Source: Micromonospora parathelypteridis
GTDB lineage: Bacteria > Actinomycetota > Actinomycetes > Mycobacteriales > Micromonosporaceae
Assembly (NCBI RefSeq): GCF_014201145.1
Contig: NZ_JACHDP010000001.1
Span: 1,302,001 to 1,366,000, forward strand
Direction: 5' to 3'
DNA length: 64,000 bases
Of this stretch, positions 47,530-57,782 are shown piece after piece. The stretch's first letter is position 1, and every line of letters begins with the position of its first letter. The notes beneath the pieces were generated by a model. The model was not told the origin of the DNA. It worked only from the letters and a program-made list of their open reading frames with translations, and searched no databases. Made by a program: the position numbers and the translations under genes.

Positions 47530-48558
47530 TCACGACGACGTGGGCGTCGGCGGCTCGGTGGCGGTGGCGTCCGGGGAGGTGGTGACGCTCGGCGGCGCCG
47601 ACTCGGTCGGTTCCGGTGACGACGGTTCAGGTGACGGAATCGTCACGACCGGTGCGGGTTCCGACGATTCGCCCATCGACGCCGAGGGCGTCGGCGTGCC
47701 CGGTGCCGGCTCCGACCGAACGCCCGGGGTGGGCTCGGGGCTCGGCCCGGTGTCGGCCGGCGGACGCACCACGTCGCGCTGCTCGGGCAGTGGCGGCGTG
47801 AAGACCGTGCGGTCCAGCCGGTACACCTCGGGGGCGGGGTCGACCGCCCGCACGTCCGGCCGGGCCGCGACGCCGCGCAGCACCACCGGTGTCGCGCGTA
47901 CCACCGCCGCATAGACGCAGGCACAACCGGTGCGGTACGCCGCCGCCTCGGCGGCCGCCACGTCGGCGCCGCTGGCGTAGCGCGAACGCAACTCCCGCTC
48001 GCCCGCACCCTCACCGTCGACCGCGGCGGCCCTGGCCCGGTAGTCGGCGGCTTCGGTCTCCTTGCGGGCCGCCACCTGGTCCATCCCGGCGACCACGTCG
48101 TCCGGCACCCGCATCGCGGGAATCTTGACGATCTCGGTCTGCCGCCCGGGCAGCGGAACCCGCCCGAAGACGGTCGAGACCGGAACGTCGTTGAGCACCG
48201 TCGCCAGACGCTGCGGCGGCAGGTACGCGACAAGCGTGACCAGCGCGTAGGTCCCGTCCTCGGTGGCCGGGGTCGATGCGGGCAGCGCCGCCAGGTCGGC
48301 AGCGGCGGACTGCAGGTAGCCGGGCACGGAGTCGCCGTCGGAGACTCCGACCCGGGTCACCTCGCCCACCGTCCGGTCGCCGACCGGAGTGTCGTCGACG
48401 GCCCAGACCGCGGTGCCCAGCACCGCCGCCGCGGAGAGCACGGCCGCCCAGCTGAGCACCCCGGACCGCGCCGACCGGTCGCCCAGCCGGGCCACGGCCC
48501 GGGTCAGCGGCGGCAGCAGCCGTTGGTCCAGCTGCCGCAGCAGGTTGCCGGCGCGCAC
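47530..48558 (-). CDS. Membrane-anchored extracellular protein of unknown function
   Basis: 342 residues: a 34-residue cytoplasmic start with several Arg, one membrane helix (about 35-54), then an exported part. An SAF-like segment lies near residues 60-150 (DTPVGDRTVGEVTRVGV, LVTLVAYLPPQRLATVL). A helical stretch follows (AARKETEAADYRARAAAV), then a Cys pair (TGCACVYA) that could form a disulphide or metal site. The last 80 residues are Pro/Ser/Thr/Glu-rich. No clear family. GTG start with GAGGGGA upstream. Same strand as the MinD-like gene. Confidence 0.7.
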   Translation of the reverse strand: MRAGNLLRQLDQRLLPPLTRAVARLGDRSARSGVLSWAAVLSAAAVLGTAVWAVDDTPVGDRTVGEVTRVGVSDGDSVPGYLQSAAADLAALPASTPATEDGTYALVTLVAYLPPQRLATVLNDVPVSTVFGRVPLPGRQTEIVKIPAMRVPDDVVAGMDQVAARKETEAADYRARAAAVDGEGAGERELRSRYASGADVAAAEAAAYRTGCACVYAAVVRATPVVLRGVAARPDVRAVDPAPEVYRLDRTVFTPPLPEQRDVVRPPADTGPSPEPTPGVRSEPAPGTPTPSASMGESSEPAPVVTIPSPEPSSPEPTESAPPSVTTSPDATATEPPTPTSS

Positions 48559-48600
48559 GGGCAGGATCCCCTCGTCGGATCGGTGTCGGGCGGTCGCCGC

Positions 48601-49545
48601 TCAGTCACGCAAGATCTGAAGCGCACGTTCCAGGTCGTCAGGGTAGTCGCTGACGAAGCGGACCTCGTCCCCCGTTCGGGGGTGCAGGAAGCTCAATTCG
48701 CGGGCGTGCAACCACTGTCGGGCCAGGCCGAGGCGGGCCGACAGGGTGGGGTCGGCACCGTAGGTCAGGTCACCCACGCACGGGTGCCGCAGGGTGGAGA
48801 AGTGCACCCGGATCTGGTGTGTCCGGCCGGTCTCCAGTCGGACGTCGACCAGGCTGGCCGCCGGGAACGCCTCAAGGGTGTCGTAGTGGGTGATGCTCGG
48901 CTTGCCGCCGGAAACCACCGCCCAGCGGTAGTCGTGGGTGGGGTGCCGGTCGATCGGCGCGTCGACCGTGCCGCGCAGCGGGTCCAGGTGACCCTGCACC
49001 ACGGCGTGGTAGCCCTTGTCCACCTCGCGGTACTTGAAGGCCCGCTTCAACGCGGTGTACGCCTGTTCGCTCTTGGCCACCGCCATGATGCCGGTGGTGC
49101 CCACGTCGAGCCGGTGCACCACGCCCTGCCGCTCGGCGGCACCACTGGTGGAGATGCGGTGCCCGATCGCGGCGAGGGCGCCGATCACCGTCGGGCCGGT
49201 CCAGCCGGGGCTGGGGTGCGCGGCGACGCCCACCGGCTTGTCGACCACCACGATGTCGTCGTCGGCGTAGACCACCCGCAGGCCCGGCACCGCCTGCGGC
49301 ACGATGGTCGGCGGCGCGACCGGGGCGGGCAGCGTGACATCCAGCCAGGAGCCGGCCTTGACCTTGTGCGAGTTGGGCCGGGCGCTGCCGTCGACCAGCG
49401 CGTCCCCGGCATCGACCAGGGCCGCGGCGGCGGTGCGGGAGAGCCCGAACAGACGTGACACCGCCTGGTCCAGTCGCATGCCGTCGAGGCCGTCCGGGAC
49501 CGGGAGGGAACGGTGGTCGCCGCCAGCGGCGAACGCGGAGGTCAT
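48601..49545 (-). CDS. rluD: RluD-family 23S rRNA pseudouridine synthase
   Basis: 314 residues. An N-terminal S4 RNA-binding domain ([20 protein letters not shown]) precedes the catalytic domain, with the active-site Asp in [19 protein letters not shown]. The RluA/RluD motifs [12 protein letters not shown] and [10 protein letters not shown] follow. It converts uridines of 23S rRNA helix 69 to pseudouridine. Its start overlaps the lspA stop by 4 bases; the lspA-rluD order is widely conserved. Confidence 0.94.
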   Translation of the reverse strand: MTSAFAAGGDHRSLPVPDGLDGMRLDQAVSRLFGLSRTAAAALVDAGDALVDGSARPNSHKVKAGSWLDVTLPAPVAPPTIVPQAVPGLRVVYADDDIVVVDKPVGVAAHPSPGWTGPTVIGALAAIGHRISTSGAAERQGVVHRLDVGTTGIMAVAKSEQAYTALKRAFKYREVDKGYHAVVQGHLDPLRGTVDAPIDRHPTHDYRWAVVSGGKPSITHYDTLEAFPAASLVDVRLETGRTHQIRVHFSTLRHPCVGDLTYGADPTLSARLGLARQWLHARELSFLHPRTGDEVRFVSDYPDDLERALQILRD

Positions 49546-50156
49546 GCCCGCTCCCGCTGGTCGGCGTCCTGCGCGGCGTTCGACTCGGCCGGGTCGCCGT
49601 CGCGGCCGGCCCGCCGACCGTCCCGCTGGCGGCCGGTCAGCTCCAACAGCACAGCCAGCAGCACACCGCAGACCAGCGAGCTGTCGGCCAGGTTGAACAC
49701 CGGCCAGACCTGGCCGTACGGATCGAAGAGGCTGATCATGTCAACCACATGCCCGTGGAAGGGTGCGGGTGCCCGGAAGATCCGGTCGACGAGGTTGCCG
49801 AGCGCGCCACCCAACACCAGGCCGAGGGAGACCGCCCACGGCAGCGAGCGCAGTCGCAGGGCCATCCAGACGATCCAGCCGACCACACCGATGGTGATCA
49901 ACGGGAAGATCCAGGTGTGGTCCGCGCCGATGCTCCAGGCGGCGCCGCTGTTGCGGGTCAGACTCAGGTAGACGGACCCGCCGAGCAGCCGGAGCGGCTC
50001 CCGGTCGGTCAGCGCGGCCAGCGCGAGGTGCTTGGTGACCAGGTCGGCCAGCAGGGCCACCAGGGCGACTCCGGCCAGAATCGCAACGGCCCGAGGCCGG
50101 CGCTTGCCGCCACCCGGGTCAGTGCGGCCGGGTTCGGCGGACGGTGCTGCGGTCAT
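49542..50156 (-). CDS. lspA: Lipoprotein signal peptidase (signal peptidase II)
   Basis: 204 residues. Four membrane helices and the two catalytic Asp motifs: [14 protein letters not shown] and [15 protein letters not shown]. It cleaves the signal peptide of prelipoproteins after Lgt has added diacylglycerol. N- and C-terminal extensions are charged, as usual for actinobacteria. The ATG has GGGGAG closely upstream. Confidence 0.95.
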   Translation of the reverse strand: MTAAPSAEPGRTDPGGGKRRPRAVAILAGVALVALLADLVTKHLALAALTDREPLRLLGGSVYLSLTRNSGAAWSIGADHTWIFPLITIGVVGWIVWMALRLRSLPWAVSLGLVLGGALGNLVDRIFRAPAPFHGHVVDMISLFDPYGQVWPVFNLADSSLVCGVLLAVLLELTGRQRDGRRAGRDGDPAESNAAQDADQRERA

Positions 50157-50220
50157 GCGCTCCCCATCGACAGTCTCGGCGGTGATCGTTCACCGTCTCA
50201 TCGCCGCCGGGGAACGGACC

Positions 50221-50640
50221 TCAGCGCCGCTCCTCCAGCTGCTTGCACGTCACACACTGGGTGGCCGACGGGAAGGCGGCGAGGCGCTCGACCGGGATCG
50301 GGTTGCCGCACCGCTCGCACCAGCCGTAACCACCCTCGTCGAGACGCTCCAGAGCGCGCTCGACCTGTGTGATCCGTTCCAGAATGCTGTTGGCGAGAGA
50401 GATCTCCTGCTCCCGCTCGAGCGTCTTGGTGCCCGTGTCGGCCTGGTCGTCCCCGGCCGAGTCGGTCAGCCGATCGCGCTGCAGCTCGGTGATCTCACTC
50501 AGCGTCTGATCGTACTCGGCGCGAAGCTCGTCCCGTCGCGCCGCCAGCGCCGCCCGGATCTTCTCGGTCTCCGCCGTGCTGCGGGTGGCCTTGGCCGCCG
50601 GCTTGCGCCCGGCGGTCCTGGTGTCGGCTGGCTTCGCCAT
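50221..50640 (-). CDS. DksA/TraR-family C4 zinc finger protein
   Basis: 139 residues: a Lys/Ala/Arg-rich start, a coiled-coil hairpin (about 30-100, with DELRAEYDQTLSEITELQRD and ANSILERITQVERALERLDE), and a C-terminal zinc finger CERCGNPIPVERLAAFPSA followed by CVTC. Homologues such as RbpA-unrelated TraR-like proteins bind the RNA polymerase secondary channel. Whether this one keeps the acidic tip motif is unclear. It lies beside lspA as in Streptomyces. ATG with GGGAG. Confidence 0.9.
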   Translation of the reverse strand: MAKPADTRTAGRKPAAKATRSTAETEKIRAALAARRDELRAEYDQTLSEITELQRDRLTDSAGDDQADTGTKTLEREQEISLANSILERITQVERALERLDEGGYGWCERCGNPIPVERLAAFPSATQCVTCKQLEERR

Positions 50641-50867
50641 AGGTCGCTCCCTCGGCCGGGGAGCCGCGCGGTCCGCGGCACCTGGTCAGGGGGCGCCAAC
50701 CAGGGCGTCCCCTATATGTACGAAAAGGGGCGCACGGCGACGATGGCCGCGCACTCCGGAGGTTGGCAAGAATACGGAACGTACAGGCGTCCGACAACGT
50801 GCCGCACCGTCGCACCGCTTAACCGCCCCTAGCCCTGCCTAACTGGGGCAAAAGGAACGCTAGCAGA

Positions 50868-52367
50868 TCAACCGACCGCCTCATCCCCGTACTCACCAAA
50901 CCATCGGGCCAGCCGACCTCGCCGGCTGACCGCCCGCAGCCGCCGTTCGGCGGCGTCCCGCACCCCGGCGGTCGCCACGATCAGCAAGCTGTCTCCGGTC
51001 TTCAGCCGGGTGTCCGGTCCGGGCACGAAACCCACCCCGTCACGCAGCACCAGGGTTACCGACGCGCCCAGCGGAAGCCGCAACTCGTCGACGTGCACGC
51101 CCGCCAACCGCGAGCCCGGCGGCACCTCCAACTGGAGCAGATCCGCCCGCATCCGCTCCAGCGGCGCGGTCTCCACGTGGATCTCGGCGGCCTCGGCCGG
51201 CGCGGTCACCCGCAACCGGCGGGCGAACGGCCCCAGGGTGCTGGTCTGCACCAGCGTGAAGATCACCACCAGCACGAAGACCACGTCGAAGAGGCGCTCC
51301 GCACCGGGCACCCGCTCGGAGAGCGGAATGGTGGCCAGCACGATCGGCACCGCCCCGCGCAGCCCGGCCCAGGACAGGAACGCCTGTTCTCGTAGGCCGA
51401 CCTGGAACGGCAGCGCCGAGACGGCCACCGACAGCGGCCGGGCCAGCAGCACCAGGGCCAGCCCCGCGACCACCGCGGGCAGCACCGCCGCGTCCAGCCG
51501 GGCCGGCGAGACGAGCAACCCGAGCAGCACGAACAGCCCGATCTGGGCGAGCCACGCCAGACCGTCCGCGAAGCCGAGGATCGCCTGCCGGTGTGACAAC
51601 CGGGCGTTGCCCAGCAGCACTCCGGCCACGTAGACGGCGAGGAACCCCGAGGCGTGCAGCGACGCCCCCGCGGCGTACGCGAGGACGGTGATGCCCACCG
51701 CGGCGATCGGGTAGAGCCCGGCCGAGGGCAACGCGGCCCGGCGTAGCGCCCAGGTGCCGGCGACCCCCGCGGCCACGCCCACCGCCGCACCGACGCCCAA
51801 CTCGTAACAGACCAGCGCGACCTCGTACCACCATGGGTGTGCCCAGCCCTGGTGGGACAGCAGCACCACCAGCAGCACCACCGGGGCGTCGTTCATGCCC
51901 GACTCGGCCTCCAGCGTCGCCACCAGGCGGGGCGGCAGCCGCAGCCGGCGCAGGGTGGCGAAGACGGCCGCCGCGTCGGTGGACGAGAGCACCGCGCCGT
52001 AGAGCAGCGCCAACCGCCAGTCCAGCCCCAGCAGCAGGTGCACAGCGACGCCGACCACCACGATGCTCACGACCACGCCGACCGTGGAGAGCGCGGAGGC
52101 CAGCCCGAGAACCGGGCGCAGCGTGGTCCACCGGGCGGTCAGGCCGCCCTCCGCGATGATCACGATCAGCGCGCAGAAGCCGAGGGTCCGGGTCAACTCG
52201 GCGTCGTCGAAGCGGATGCCGAGCCCGGCCTCGCCGATCGCCACGCCCAGCGCCAGATAGACCAGGAGGCTGGGCACGCCGAGCCGGGTGGAGAGCCGCA
52301 CAGCACCGACCGCGACCAGCAGCACGGCCGCACCCAGCAGCAGCGCGATATCCAACCCGGGCGTCAC
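50868..52367 (-). CDS. CPA1-type potassium/proton antiporter with TrkA-C domain
   Basis: 499 residues with about 12-13 membrane helices (first 390 residues), then an RCK/TrkA C-terminal domain (about 405-475, LLQLEVPPGSRLAGVHVDEL, in parts). Ion-pathway residues are seen in SSTDAAAVFATLR and ESGMNDAPVVLLV, the motif where CPA antiporters carry the essential Asp. Domain order and size match the NhaP2/CvrA group. It extrudes K+ (possibly Na+) in exchange for protons. GTG start. It is transcribed with DUF167 upstream (22-base gap). Confidence 0.92.
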   Translation of the reverse strand: MTPGLDIALLLGAAVLLVAVGAVRLSTRLGVPSLLVYLALGVAIGEAGLGIRFDDAELTRTLGFCALIVIIAEGGLTARWTTLRPVLGLASALSTVGVVVSIVVVGVAVHLLLGLDWRLALLYGAVLSSTDAAAVFATLRRLRLPPRLVATLEAESGMNDAPVVLLVVLLSHQGWAHPWWYEVALVCYELGVGAAVGVAAGVAGTWALRRAALPSAGLYPIAAVGITVLAYAAGASLHASGFLAVYVAGVLLGNARLSHRQAILGFADGLAWLAQIGLFVLLGLLVSPARLDAAVLPAVVAGLALVLLARPLSVAVSALPFQVGLREQAFLSWAGLRGAVPIVLATIPLSERVPGAERLFDVVFVLVVIFTLVQTSTLGPFARRLRVTAPAEAAEIHVETAPLERMRADLLQLEVPPGSRLAGVHVDELRLPLGASVTLVLRDGVGFVPGPDTRLKTGDSLLIVATAGVRDAAERRLRAVSRRGRLARWFGEYGDEAVG

Positions 52368-52389
52368 GGCTGCCTGGCCTGGGCGTTCC

Positions 52390-52695
52390 TCACTCGGCGG
52401 ATCCGTCGCGCAGTCGGCGCAGCACCCCGGACAGCTCAGGGCTGGGCCGATCGACGAGGAAGAGCTTGTCCCGACTGGCCGCGCCGGTACGCAGCGACAC
52501 CGCCGCCGGCCGGACGCCCAGGGCAGCCGCGAGGGCCCGGCGGGCCGCCTCGGTCGCCCGACCGTCGACGGCCGGGTCGTGCACCGCGATTACGAGGGCG
52601 GGCCCGTGCGGACCGTCGAAGCGCCCACCCACCCGGTCCCGGGACGCGCCGGGCTTCACCCGCACCGCCACGGTGAGCGTGTCCTGCGTGGGCAC
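52390..52695 (-). CDS. DUF167 (YggU) family protein
   Basis: 101 residues. The N-terminal VAVRVKPGASRDRVGG and the C-terminal part RTGAASRDKLFLVD are the family signature, an alpha/beta fold of unknown function. GTG 52695 is used; the frame is open further upstream, but there it overlaps the next gene. Often found near division or YggT genes; here it is four genes from yggT. Confidence 0.85.
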   Translation of the reverse strand: MPTQDTLTVAVRVKPGASRDRVGGRFDGPHGPALVIAVHDPAVDGRATEAARRALAAALGVRPAAVSLRTGAASRDKLFLVDRPSPELSGVLRRLRDGSAE

Positions 52696-52705
52696 CGGTG
52701 CCGCT

Positions 52706-53521
52706 TCAGATCGGCCGGGCGTCGGCGAGCAGGGCGGTGGCTGGCGCACAGTGCGCGCACGGAGTGAAACCAAGCTCGGCGGCCTCGGCCACCGGCAGCG
52801 ACTCGGTGACCCGGCCAACGAGGTGCGGGCAGTCGGCGAGGTGGTAGCGAGGACGGCCGTCCACCACGTGGACGGCATCGGGCAGTCGTGCCACCCGGGC
52901 CGCCTCGGCGGGGGTGACCAACTGCTCTTCCGGCTCGTCGGTTGGCGGGTCACCGCGGTCCGGGGCGTCGTCGGTCGAGGCCGCAGGCGACGAAGCCGGG
53001 CTGACGGGAGCGGACACGTCGTCGGCCGGAGTCACGAAAGGCGCCCCCTGGTCGAACGGGGGCGCATCATCCACGCGCGGGTCGAGCAGGGGCGCATCGT
53101 CGACGCGCGGGTCGAACGGCGGCGACTCGTCGACGCCCGGGTCAAACACGGGCGCGTCGTCGACGCGTGCCGCATGGTCGACCGGCGACACGGGTGGTTG
53201 CCGCCACCCGGTGCCGCCGGTACCAACCGTCGTGGGCACGTGCTGGACCGGCACTTCCGGCTCGACCAGCGGCGGCCCGTACGCGACTCCCGGCGGGGCC
53301 TGGCTGGCCGTGCGGGATGCGTCGGGGTGCCGCCGGCCGGTCCGGCCGGGACCCGCCGTAGCGCGGTTGGTGGCTGCCTGGCGGGCGCCCACCACCAACG
53401 CCACGGCGGCCAGCAGACTGGCCGCGATGGAGATGATCAACATGAAGCTTGAGCCACCGGCCAGGCCGAGCACCAGTAGCACCACCGCGACGAGGATGAG
53501 CAACAGACTTGCGACTATCAC
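52706..53521 (-). CDS. Membrane protein with decapeptide repeats and C-terminal Cys motif
   Basis: 271 residues. Two close membrane helices (residues 1-22 and 26-46) are followed by a long Pro/Asp-rich linker with four decapeptides of the form RVDDAPxxDP (119-158). The C-terminal domain DGRPRYHLADCPHLVGR and then FTPCAHC looks like a small metal-binding module: His-x3-Cys and Cys-x2-Cys, as found in Ada-like and other zinc-binding domains. Function unknown. GTG start with GGGGTGAG upstream. Located between divIVA and DUF167. Confidence 0.7.
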   Translation of the reverse strand: MIVASLLLILVAVVLLVLGLAGGSSFMLIISIAASLLAAVALVVGARQAATNRATAGPGRTGRRHPDASRTASQAPPGVAYGPPLVEPEVPVQHVPTTVGTGGTGWRQPPVSPVDHAARVDDAPVFDPGVDESPPFDPRVDDAPLLDPRVDDAPPFDQGAPFVTPADDVSAPVSPASSPAASTDDAPDRGDPPTDEPEEQLVTPAEAARVARLPDAVHVVDGRPRYHLADCPHLVGRVTESLPVAEAAELGFTPCAHCAPATALLADARPI

Positions 53522-53600
53522 GGCTCACCCCCGCCGCGTCGAACCGTCCAGGCTGGGCCGGCGACCGTCACCATTGGCGGACGCGATCGCCGGCCGGTGC

Positions 53601-54404
53601 TCAGCGTCCGGCTTCGAGGGCGCCGGAACGCCCGCCGCCGCCGTACGAACCGGCGAGGCCCGCAGCGGCCAGCCCGTTGCCGCCGGCGACCCGGCCTGCC
53701 TCGGAGCGGGTCATCTCGGCCTCGAGGCCCTGGCCGCGACCGTCGAGGTCACGCAGCTGGCTCTCCAGGTACGCCTTGAGCCGGGTGCGGTACTCGCGCT
53801 CGAACTGCTTGAGCTCCTCGATGTGCTTCTGCAGAGCCGTGCGCTTGGCGTCCAGGCCGCCCATGGCCTCCTGGTGCCGCTGGCGGGCGTCCCGCTCGAG
53901 GGCGTCGGCCTTCGCGCGAGCCTCGCGGGTCACCTCCTCGGCCTTGCCGCGGGCCTCGGAGAGCAGCTGGTCGGCCTCGCGGCGGGCGTCGGACACGTGG
54001 TCGTCGGCGGTGCGCTGGGCCATCATCAGCACGCGCAGGGCCTGCTGCTCGCCGTCACCGGTGACCGCGGGGCCGCCGGTTGCACGGACCTGCTCCAGCT
54101 CGGCCTGCATCGCGCGGGCAGCCTGCTCGGCCGCCGACTTGTCGCGCTGCACCCGGTCCAGCTGGGCCTTGACGTCGTTGAGCTCCGCCGCGAGTCGGGC
54201 GTCGCCGCCGGGGCCTGCGGGGGCGCCGCCACGGCCGCCGCGCTCCACCTGGGCGCGCAGCTCGTTGTTCTCCTCGATGAGACGGGCGAGCTCGCGCTCA
54301 ACCTCGTCAAGGAAGGCGTCGACCTCCTCCTCGTCATACCCCCGTTTGCCGATCGGCGGCTTTTTGAAGGCGACGTTGTGGACGTCGGCCGGGGTCAGCG
54401 GCAT
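53601..54404 (-). CDS. divIVA: DivIVA/Wag31 polar growth protein
   Basis: 267 residues. The N-terminal lipid-binding domain is clear ([20 protein letters not shown] then [20 protein letters not shown]), followed by a long coiled coil (about residues 90-235) and a Gly-rich end. It marks curved membrane at poles and directs tip growth and septum placement in actinobacteria. The ATG at 54404 has GAGGAG upstream. It ends the conserved ftsZ-yggS-sepF-yggT-divIVA order. Confidence 0.96.
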   Translation of the reverse strand: MPLTPADVHNVAFKKPPIGKRGYDEEEVDAFLDEVERELARLIEENNELRAQVERGGRGGAPAGPGGDARLAAELNDVKAQLDRVQRDKSAAEQAARAMQAELEQVRATGGPAVTGDGEQQALRVLMMAQRTADDHVSDARREADQLLSEARGKAEEVTREARAKADALERDARQRHQEAMGGLDAKRTALQKHIEELKQFEREYRTRLKAYLESQLRDLDGRGQGLEAEMTRSEAGRVAGGNGLAAAGLAGSYGGGGRSGALEAGR

Positions 54405-54448
54405 CGAAACTCCTCGGGTCAGTTGCGGCCGCGAAAGCGCGTCGGTCA

Positions 54449-54754
54449 TCAGGCAGATGCCCTGATCGACGGCCCTAACACGAACTCCATCAGCACGAAC
54501 AGGATAACCAGGAGCACAAGGGAGGCCAGGTCGATGCTCACGGTACCAATTCGCAGCGGAGGGATCACACGCCTCAACGCGTTGAGAGGGGGATCAGTGA
54601 CGCTCCACACGGATTCCAATCCTGCCGATGCGCCACGCCCCGGTTGCCAGCGACGGCCGTACTGCAGGACGGCGCTCAACACGAACCGGGACAGAAGCAG
54701 AAGCAGGAAGACATAAAGGATCAGGTACAGCACTTGCAGTAAGATCGACAACAC
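54449..54754 (-). CDS. YggT family membrane protein
   Basis: 101 residues, two blocks of membrane helices (1-30 and about 70-95) separated by the conserved segment [22 protein letters not shown]. YggT/YlmG proteins lie between sepF and divIVA in most Gram-positive dcw clusters and are linked to division (SepG in Streptomyces). GTG start. Confidence 0.93.
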   Translation of the reverse strand: MLSILLQVLYLILYVFLLLLLSRFVLSAVLQYGRRWQPGRGASAGLESVWSVTDPPLNALRRVIPPLRIGTVSIDLASLVLLVILFVLMEFVLGPSIRASA

Positions 54755-54784
54755 GGTCAGCGACGTCCCTCGGGTCGGGCGGGG

Positions 54785-55477
54785 TCAACTCAGACTGAAA
54801 AAGCCGCCCTCAGCGATCTTGGCCTTGTCCTCAGCGGTGACCTGGACGTTGGCCGGTGAGAGCAGGAACACCCGATTGGTCACGCGCTCGATCGTACCGC
54901 GCAGGCCGAACGCCAGACCGGCGGCGAAGTCCACCAGACGGCGGGCATCGGCCTCATCCATTTCGGTGAGATTGATGATCACTGGAACGCCGTCGCGGAA
55001 GTGCTCGCCGATCGTGCGCGCCTCCCGGTAGGTGGTCGGGTGCAGCGTGGTGATCTGGTAGCGCTGCTCCTCCTCGGGCAACGCCCGCTCACGCGACGTG
55101 ACCTGCGGCGCGAGGGCCAGGTTGTCACGGGTGTGGTAGGTCAGCGCGCCGGAGGTCTCACCAGCCGACGACCGGGTGATCGATCGTACGCTGGACCGCT
55201 CGGCCCGCTCCGGACGCTCACCGTCACCACGCTCGGACTCGCTCAGCCGCCCGCTCGTCCGCTCGGAGAGTCGACCCCGCTCACTGGCGCGCGGCCGTGG
55301 AGCCGGCGGCTCCTCGGTGTCGTCCTCGTCCTCGTCGGCGAACTCCTCGGCGTACCGGCTCTGCCGGTAACGCGAGTCGCGGTAGCCACCCTTGTCGTAG
55401 CCACCGTCGTCGTAGGCCCGCTCGTCGTCCTCTTCGACCAGACCGAGCCAGACCCCCGCCTTGCGCAGTGCACCCAT
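54785..55477 (-). CDS. sepF: SepF, FtsZ membrane anchor
   Basis: 230 residues. N-terminal amphipathic helix [17 protein letters not shown] for membrane binding, then a charged disordered linker rich in Arg/Glu/Ser, and the C-terminal SepF domain (about 140-225) with [20 protein letters not shown] and [16 protein letters not shown]. The domain binds the FtsZ tail and replaces FtsA, which actinobacteria lack. ATG 55477 is the family start. Confidence 0.95.
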   Translation of the reverse strand: MGALRKAGVWLGLVEEDDERAYDDGGYDKGGYRDSRYRQSRYAEEFADEDEDDTEEPPAPRPRASERGRLSERTSGRLSESERGDGERPERAERSSVRSITRSSAGETSGALTYHTRDNLALAPQVTSRERALPEEEQRYQITTLHPTTYREARTIGEHFRDGVPVIINLTEMDEADARRLVDFAAGLAFGLRGTIERVTNRVFLLSPANVQVTAEDKAKIAEGGFFSLS

Positions 55478-55667
55478 CCCGCGCCCTTCCGTCCGCCGTG
55501 CGGCACGCGCCCCCGTGCCATGTCGCCCGTCGCGAGTGGACAACCATGCCCATCGGACCGGAACGGCAATCTCCTGGCACGCGATTCGCGTCGCATGCCA
55601 CGACCCCCGACTAGGAGACGCCGCCCCTGAAACAACACTGATGTAATTTGCATGTCTCGCGGTCAGG

Positions 55668-56411
55668 CTACCGCAGCGTGGGACGCATTCCGAGCAACGC
55701 GCTACCGACGCGGACATGTGTCGCGCCGTATCGGATCGCGATTTCGAAATCTCCGCTCATTCCCGCGGACAGCCCGGTAGCTCCCGGATGGACTGCCCGA
55801 AACGCGCCGGCAACCTCCGCGAGTCGGGCGAAGGCCCGTTCCGGCTCCCAACCCAGCGGAGCCACCGCCATCAGGCCCGTCAGACGCAGCCCAGGCGCCT
55901 CGGCCACCGCCTCGGCCACCGGTTCCAGCCCGGCGCCCGGATCGGCCGACCCGGGCAGCGCTCCGCCCCGGGCAGCGTCGCCGTCCAGGCTCACCTGGAC
56001 CATGGCGTCGAGCGGCGACTCCCGGTCGGCGGCCGCGGAGGCCAGCGCCCGGGCCAGCCGGACACTGTCGACGGAGTGCACCGCGTCGGCGTAGCGGACC
56101 ACCGAGCGGGCCTTGTTGCGCTGCAGTTGACCGATGAAGTGCCAACGGGGACGCACCCCCGCCGCAGCGACCTCGGCGGCCTTACCGGCTGCCTCCTGGT
56201 CGCGGTTCTCCCCCATGTCGGTCACTCCGAGCCCGGCCAGCGCCAACACGTCGCTGGCCGGGTAGGTCTTCGTCACCGCGATCATCGTGACCTCGGCGCG
56301 GTCGCGGTCGGCTTCCGCGCAGGCGTCGGCGATCCGGGTCCGGATGTGGGCAAGGCCGGCCGCGAGTTCGGCGCGCCGGTCCGGTCGTACCGTGGCTGAG
56401 CTGTCGGTCAT
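55668..56411 (-). CDS. YggS family PLP-binding protein (PLPBP)
   Basis: 247 residues, fold-type III PLP barrel without known enzymatic activity; it regulates PLP homeostasis. The PLP lysine is in [13 protein letters not shown]. Further family motifs are [27 protein letters not shown] and [12 protein letters not shown]. It begins 9 bases behind ftsZ. The pgeF/ylmD gene that often stands between them is absent. Confidence 0.93.
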   Translation of the reverse strand: MTDSSATVRPDRRAELAAGLAHIRTRIADACAEADRDRAEVTMIAVTKTYPASDVLALAGLGVTDMGENRDQEAAGKAAEVAAAGVRPRWHFIGQLQRNKARSVVRYADAVHSVDSVRLARALASAAADRESPLDAMVQVSLDGDAARGGALPGSADPGAGLEPVAEAVAEAPGLRLTGLMAVAPLGWEPERAFARLAEVAGAFRAVHPGATGLSAGMSGDFEIAIRYGATHVRVGSALLGMRPTLR

Positions 56412-56420
56412 CGGCGGTGC

Positions 56421-57536
56421 TCAGGACCCGTTCTTGAGGAAATCGGGAACGTCCACGTCGTCGAAGAGCACTCGGCGCGGTGACTGGGCCGGAGCCGGGT
56501 TGGTGGCCGGTGCCGGCACCGGCGTGCTCTGCGGCGCCGGCTGGTTGGTGTTGGTCTTGCGGGTCGGCTCAGCCGCCTTGTAGGCCGGAGTGCCGCCGTC
56601 GAAGCCCGCCGCGATGACCGTCACCCGCACCTCGTCACCGAGCGCGTCGTCGATGACGGCGCCGAAGATGATGTTGGCATCCGGGTGGGCCGCGTCGGTG
56701 ACCAGTTGGGCCGCGTCGTTGATCTCGAACAGGCCCAGGTCGGAGCCGCCGGCGATGGAGAGCAGCACGCCCCGCGCGCCGTCCATGCTCTGCTCCAGCA
56801 GCGGGCTGGAGATGGCCGCCTCGGCCGCCTCGACCGCGCGATTCTCCCCGCGGGCGCTGCCGATGCCCATCAACGCACTGCCGGCGCCGCTCATCACGCT
56901 CTTGACGTCGGCGAAGTCCAGGTTGATCAGACCCGGGGTGGTGATCAGGTCGGTGATGCCCTGCACACCCGAGAGCAGCACCTGGTCGGCCGTACGGAAC
57001 GCGTCCATCATGCTGATGTTGCGGTCGCCCAGGGCCAGCAGCCGGTCGTTCGGGATCACGATCAGGGTGTCGCACTGGTTGCGGAGTTCGTCTATCCCCG
57101 TCTCGGCCTGCACCTGGCGGCGCTTGCCCTCGAAGGAGAACGGCCGGGTCACCACACCGATGGTCAGCGCGCCGAGCTTGCGGGCGATGTTGGCCACCAC
57201 TGGCGCGCCACCGGTGCCGGTGCCGCCGCCCTCACCGCAAGTCACGAAGACCATGTCGGCGCCCTTGAGCACCTCCTCGATCTCGTCGCGGTGGTCCTCG
57301 GCGGCGTTCTTGCCGACGTCGGGGTTGGCGCCGGCGCCCAGGCCACGGGTCAGCTCACGGCCGACGTCGAGCTTGACGTCGGCGTCACTCATCAGCAGCG
57401 CCTGGGCATCGGTGTTGATCGCGATGAACTCGACGCCCTTGAGCCCAACCTCGATCATCCGGTTGACGGCGTTGACGCCGCCGCCCCCGATGCCGACGAC
57501 CTTGATGACCGCCAGGTAGTTGTGCGGAGGTGTCAT
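56421..57536 (-). CDS. ftsZ: Cell division GTPase FtsZ
   Basis: 371 residues. The tubulin signature [13 protein letters not shown] and the T7 synergy region ([11 protein letters not shown]) are complete. The C-terminal linker is Pro/Ala-rich (about 50 residues), and the end [13 protein letters not shown] is the conserved peptide that binds SepF and FtsW. ATG 57536 with AAGGA upstream. It has its own promoter in the 246-base gap behind ftsQ. Confidence 0.98.
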   Translation of the reverse strand: MTPPHNYLAVIKVVGIGGGGVNAVNRMIEVGLKGVEFIAINTDAQALLMSDADVKLDVGRELTRGLGAGANPDVGKNAAEDHRDEIEEVLKGADMVFVTCGEGGGTGTGGAPVVANIARKLGALTIGVVTRPFSFEGKRRQVQAETGIDELRNQCDTLIVIPNDRLLALGDRNISMMDAFRTADQVLLSGVQGITDLITTPGLINLDFADVKSVMSGAGSALMGIGSARGENRAVEAAEAAISSPLLEQSMDGARGVLLSIAGGSDLGLFEINDAAQLVTDAAHPDANIIFGAVIDDALGDEVRVTVIAAGFDGGTPAYKAAEPTRKTNTNQPAPQSTPVPAPATNPAPAQSPRRVLFDDVDVPDFLKNGS

Positions 57537-57642
57537 CTCCGGTCCTTTCCTTCGAGATTGGCTTCGGCCGACCGGGTACGGCGTGGCCAGACCAGCGGCC
57601 GACGACATCTGTCACCAGCGAGGATCAGAGATGAACCCTCAC

Positions 57643-57671
57643 CCTCTACTAGAGGCTTACAGTTATGTCAA
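57643..57671 (-). promoter_or_regulatory. ftsZ promoter
   Basis: Minus-strand -35 TTGACA (57666-57671) and -10 TAGAGG (57643-57648) with a 17-base spacer. The perfect -35 is rare in this window. A small palindrome CCTCT-AGT-AGAGG overlaps the -10 (57643-57655) and could bind a regulator. The 5' leader is about 100 bases. Confidence 0.65.
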
Positions 57672-57782
57672 CCACTGATCCTCTTCGGGGCAACGTAAGC
57701 GCCACCGCGCGATGAGCCAAGGACCCGACCGGCGTGTCGCCGACCCGAGCGCGACGGGTCACCTCCGCGCGCGCTCCCCGGG

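Noticed and set aside
45593..47914. 773-codon plus-strand frame with repeats
   Set aside because: Antisense to the MinD-like gene and to parts of its neighbours; its repeats are the shadow of the GYRAEP tract, and ATPase motifs are only on the minus strand.
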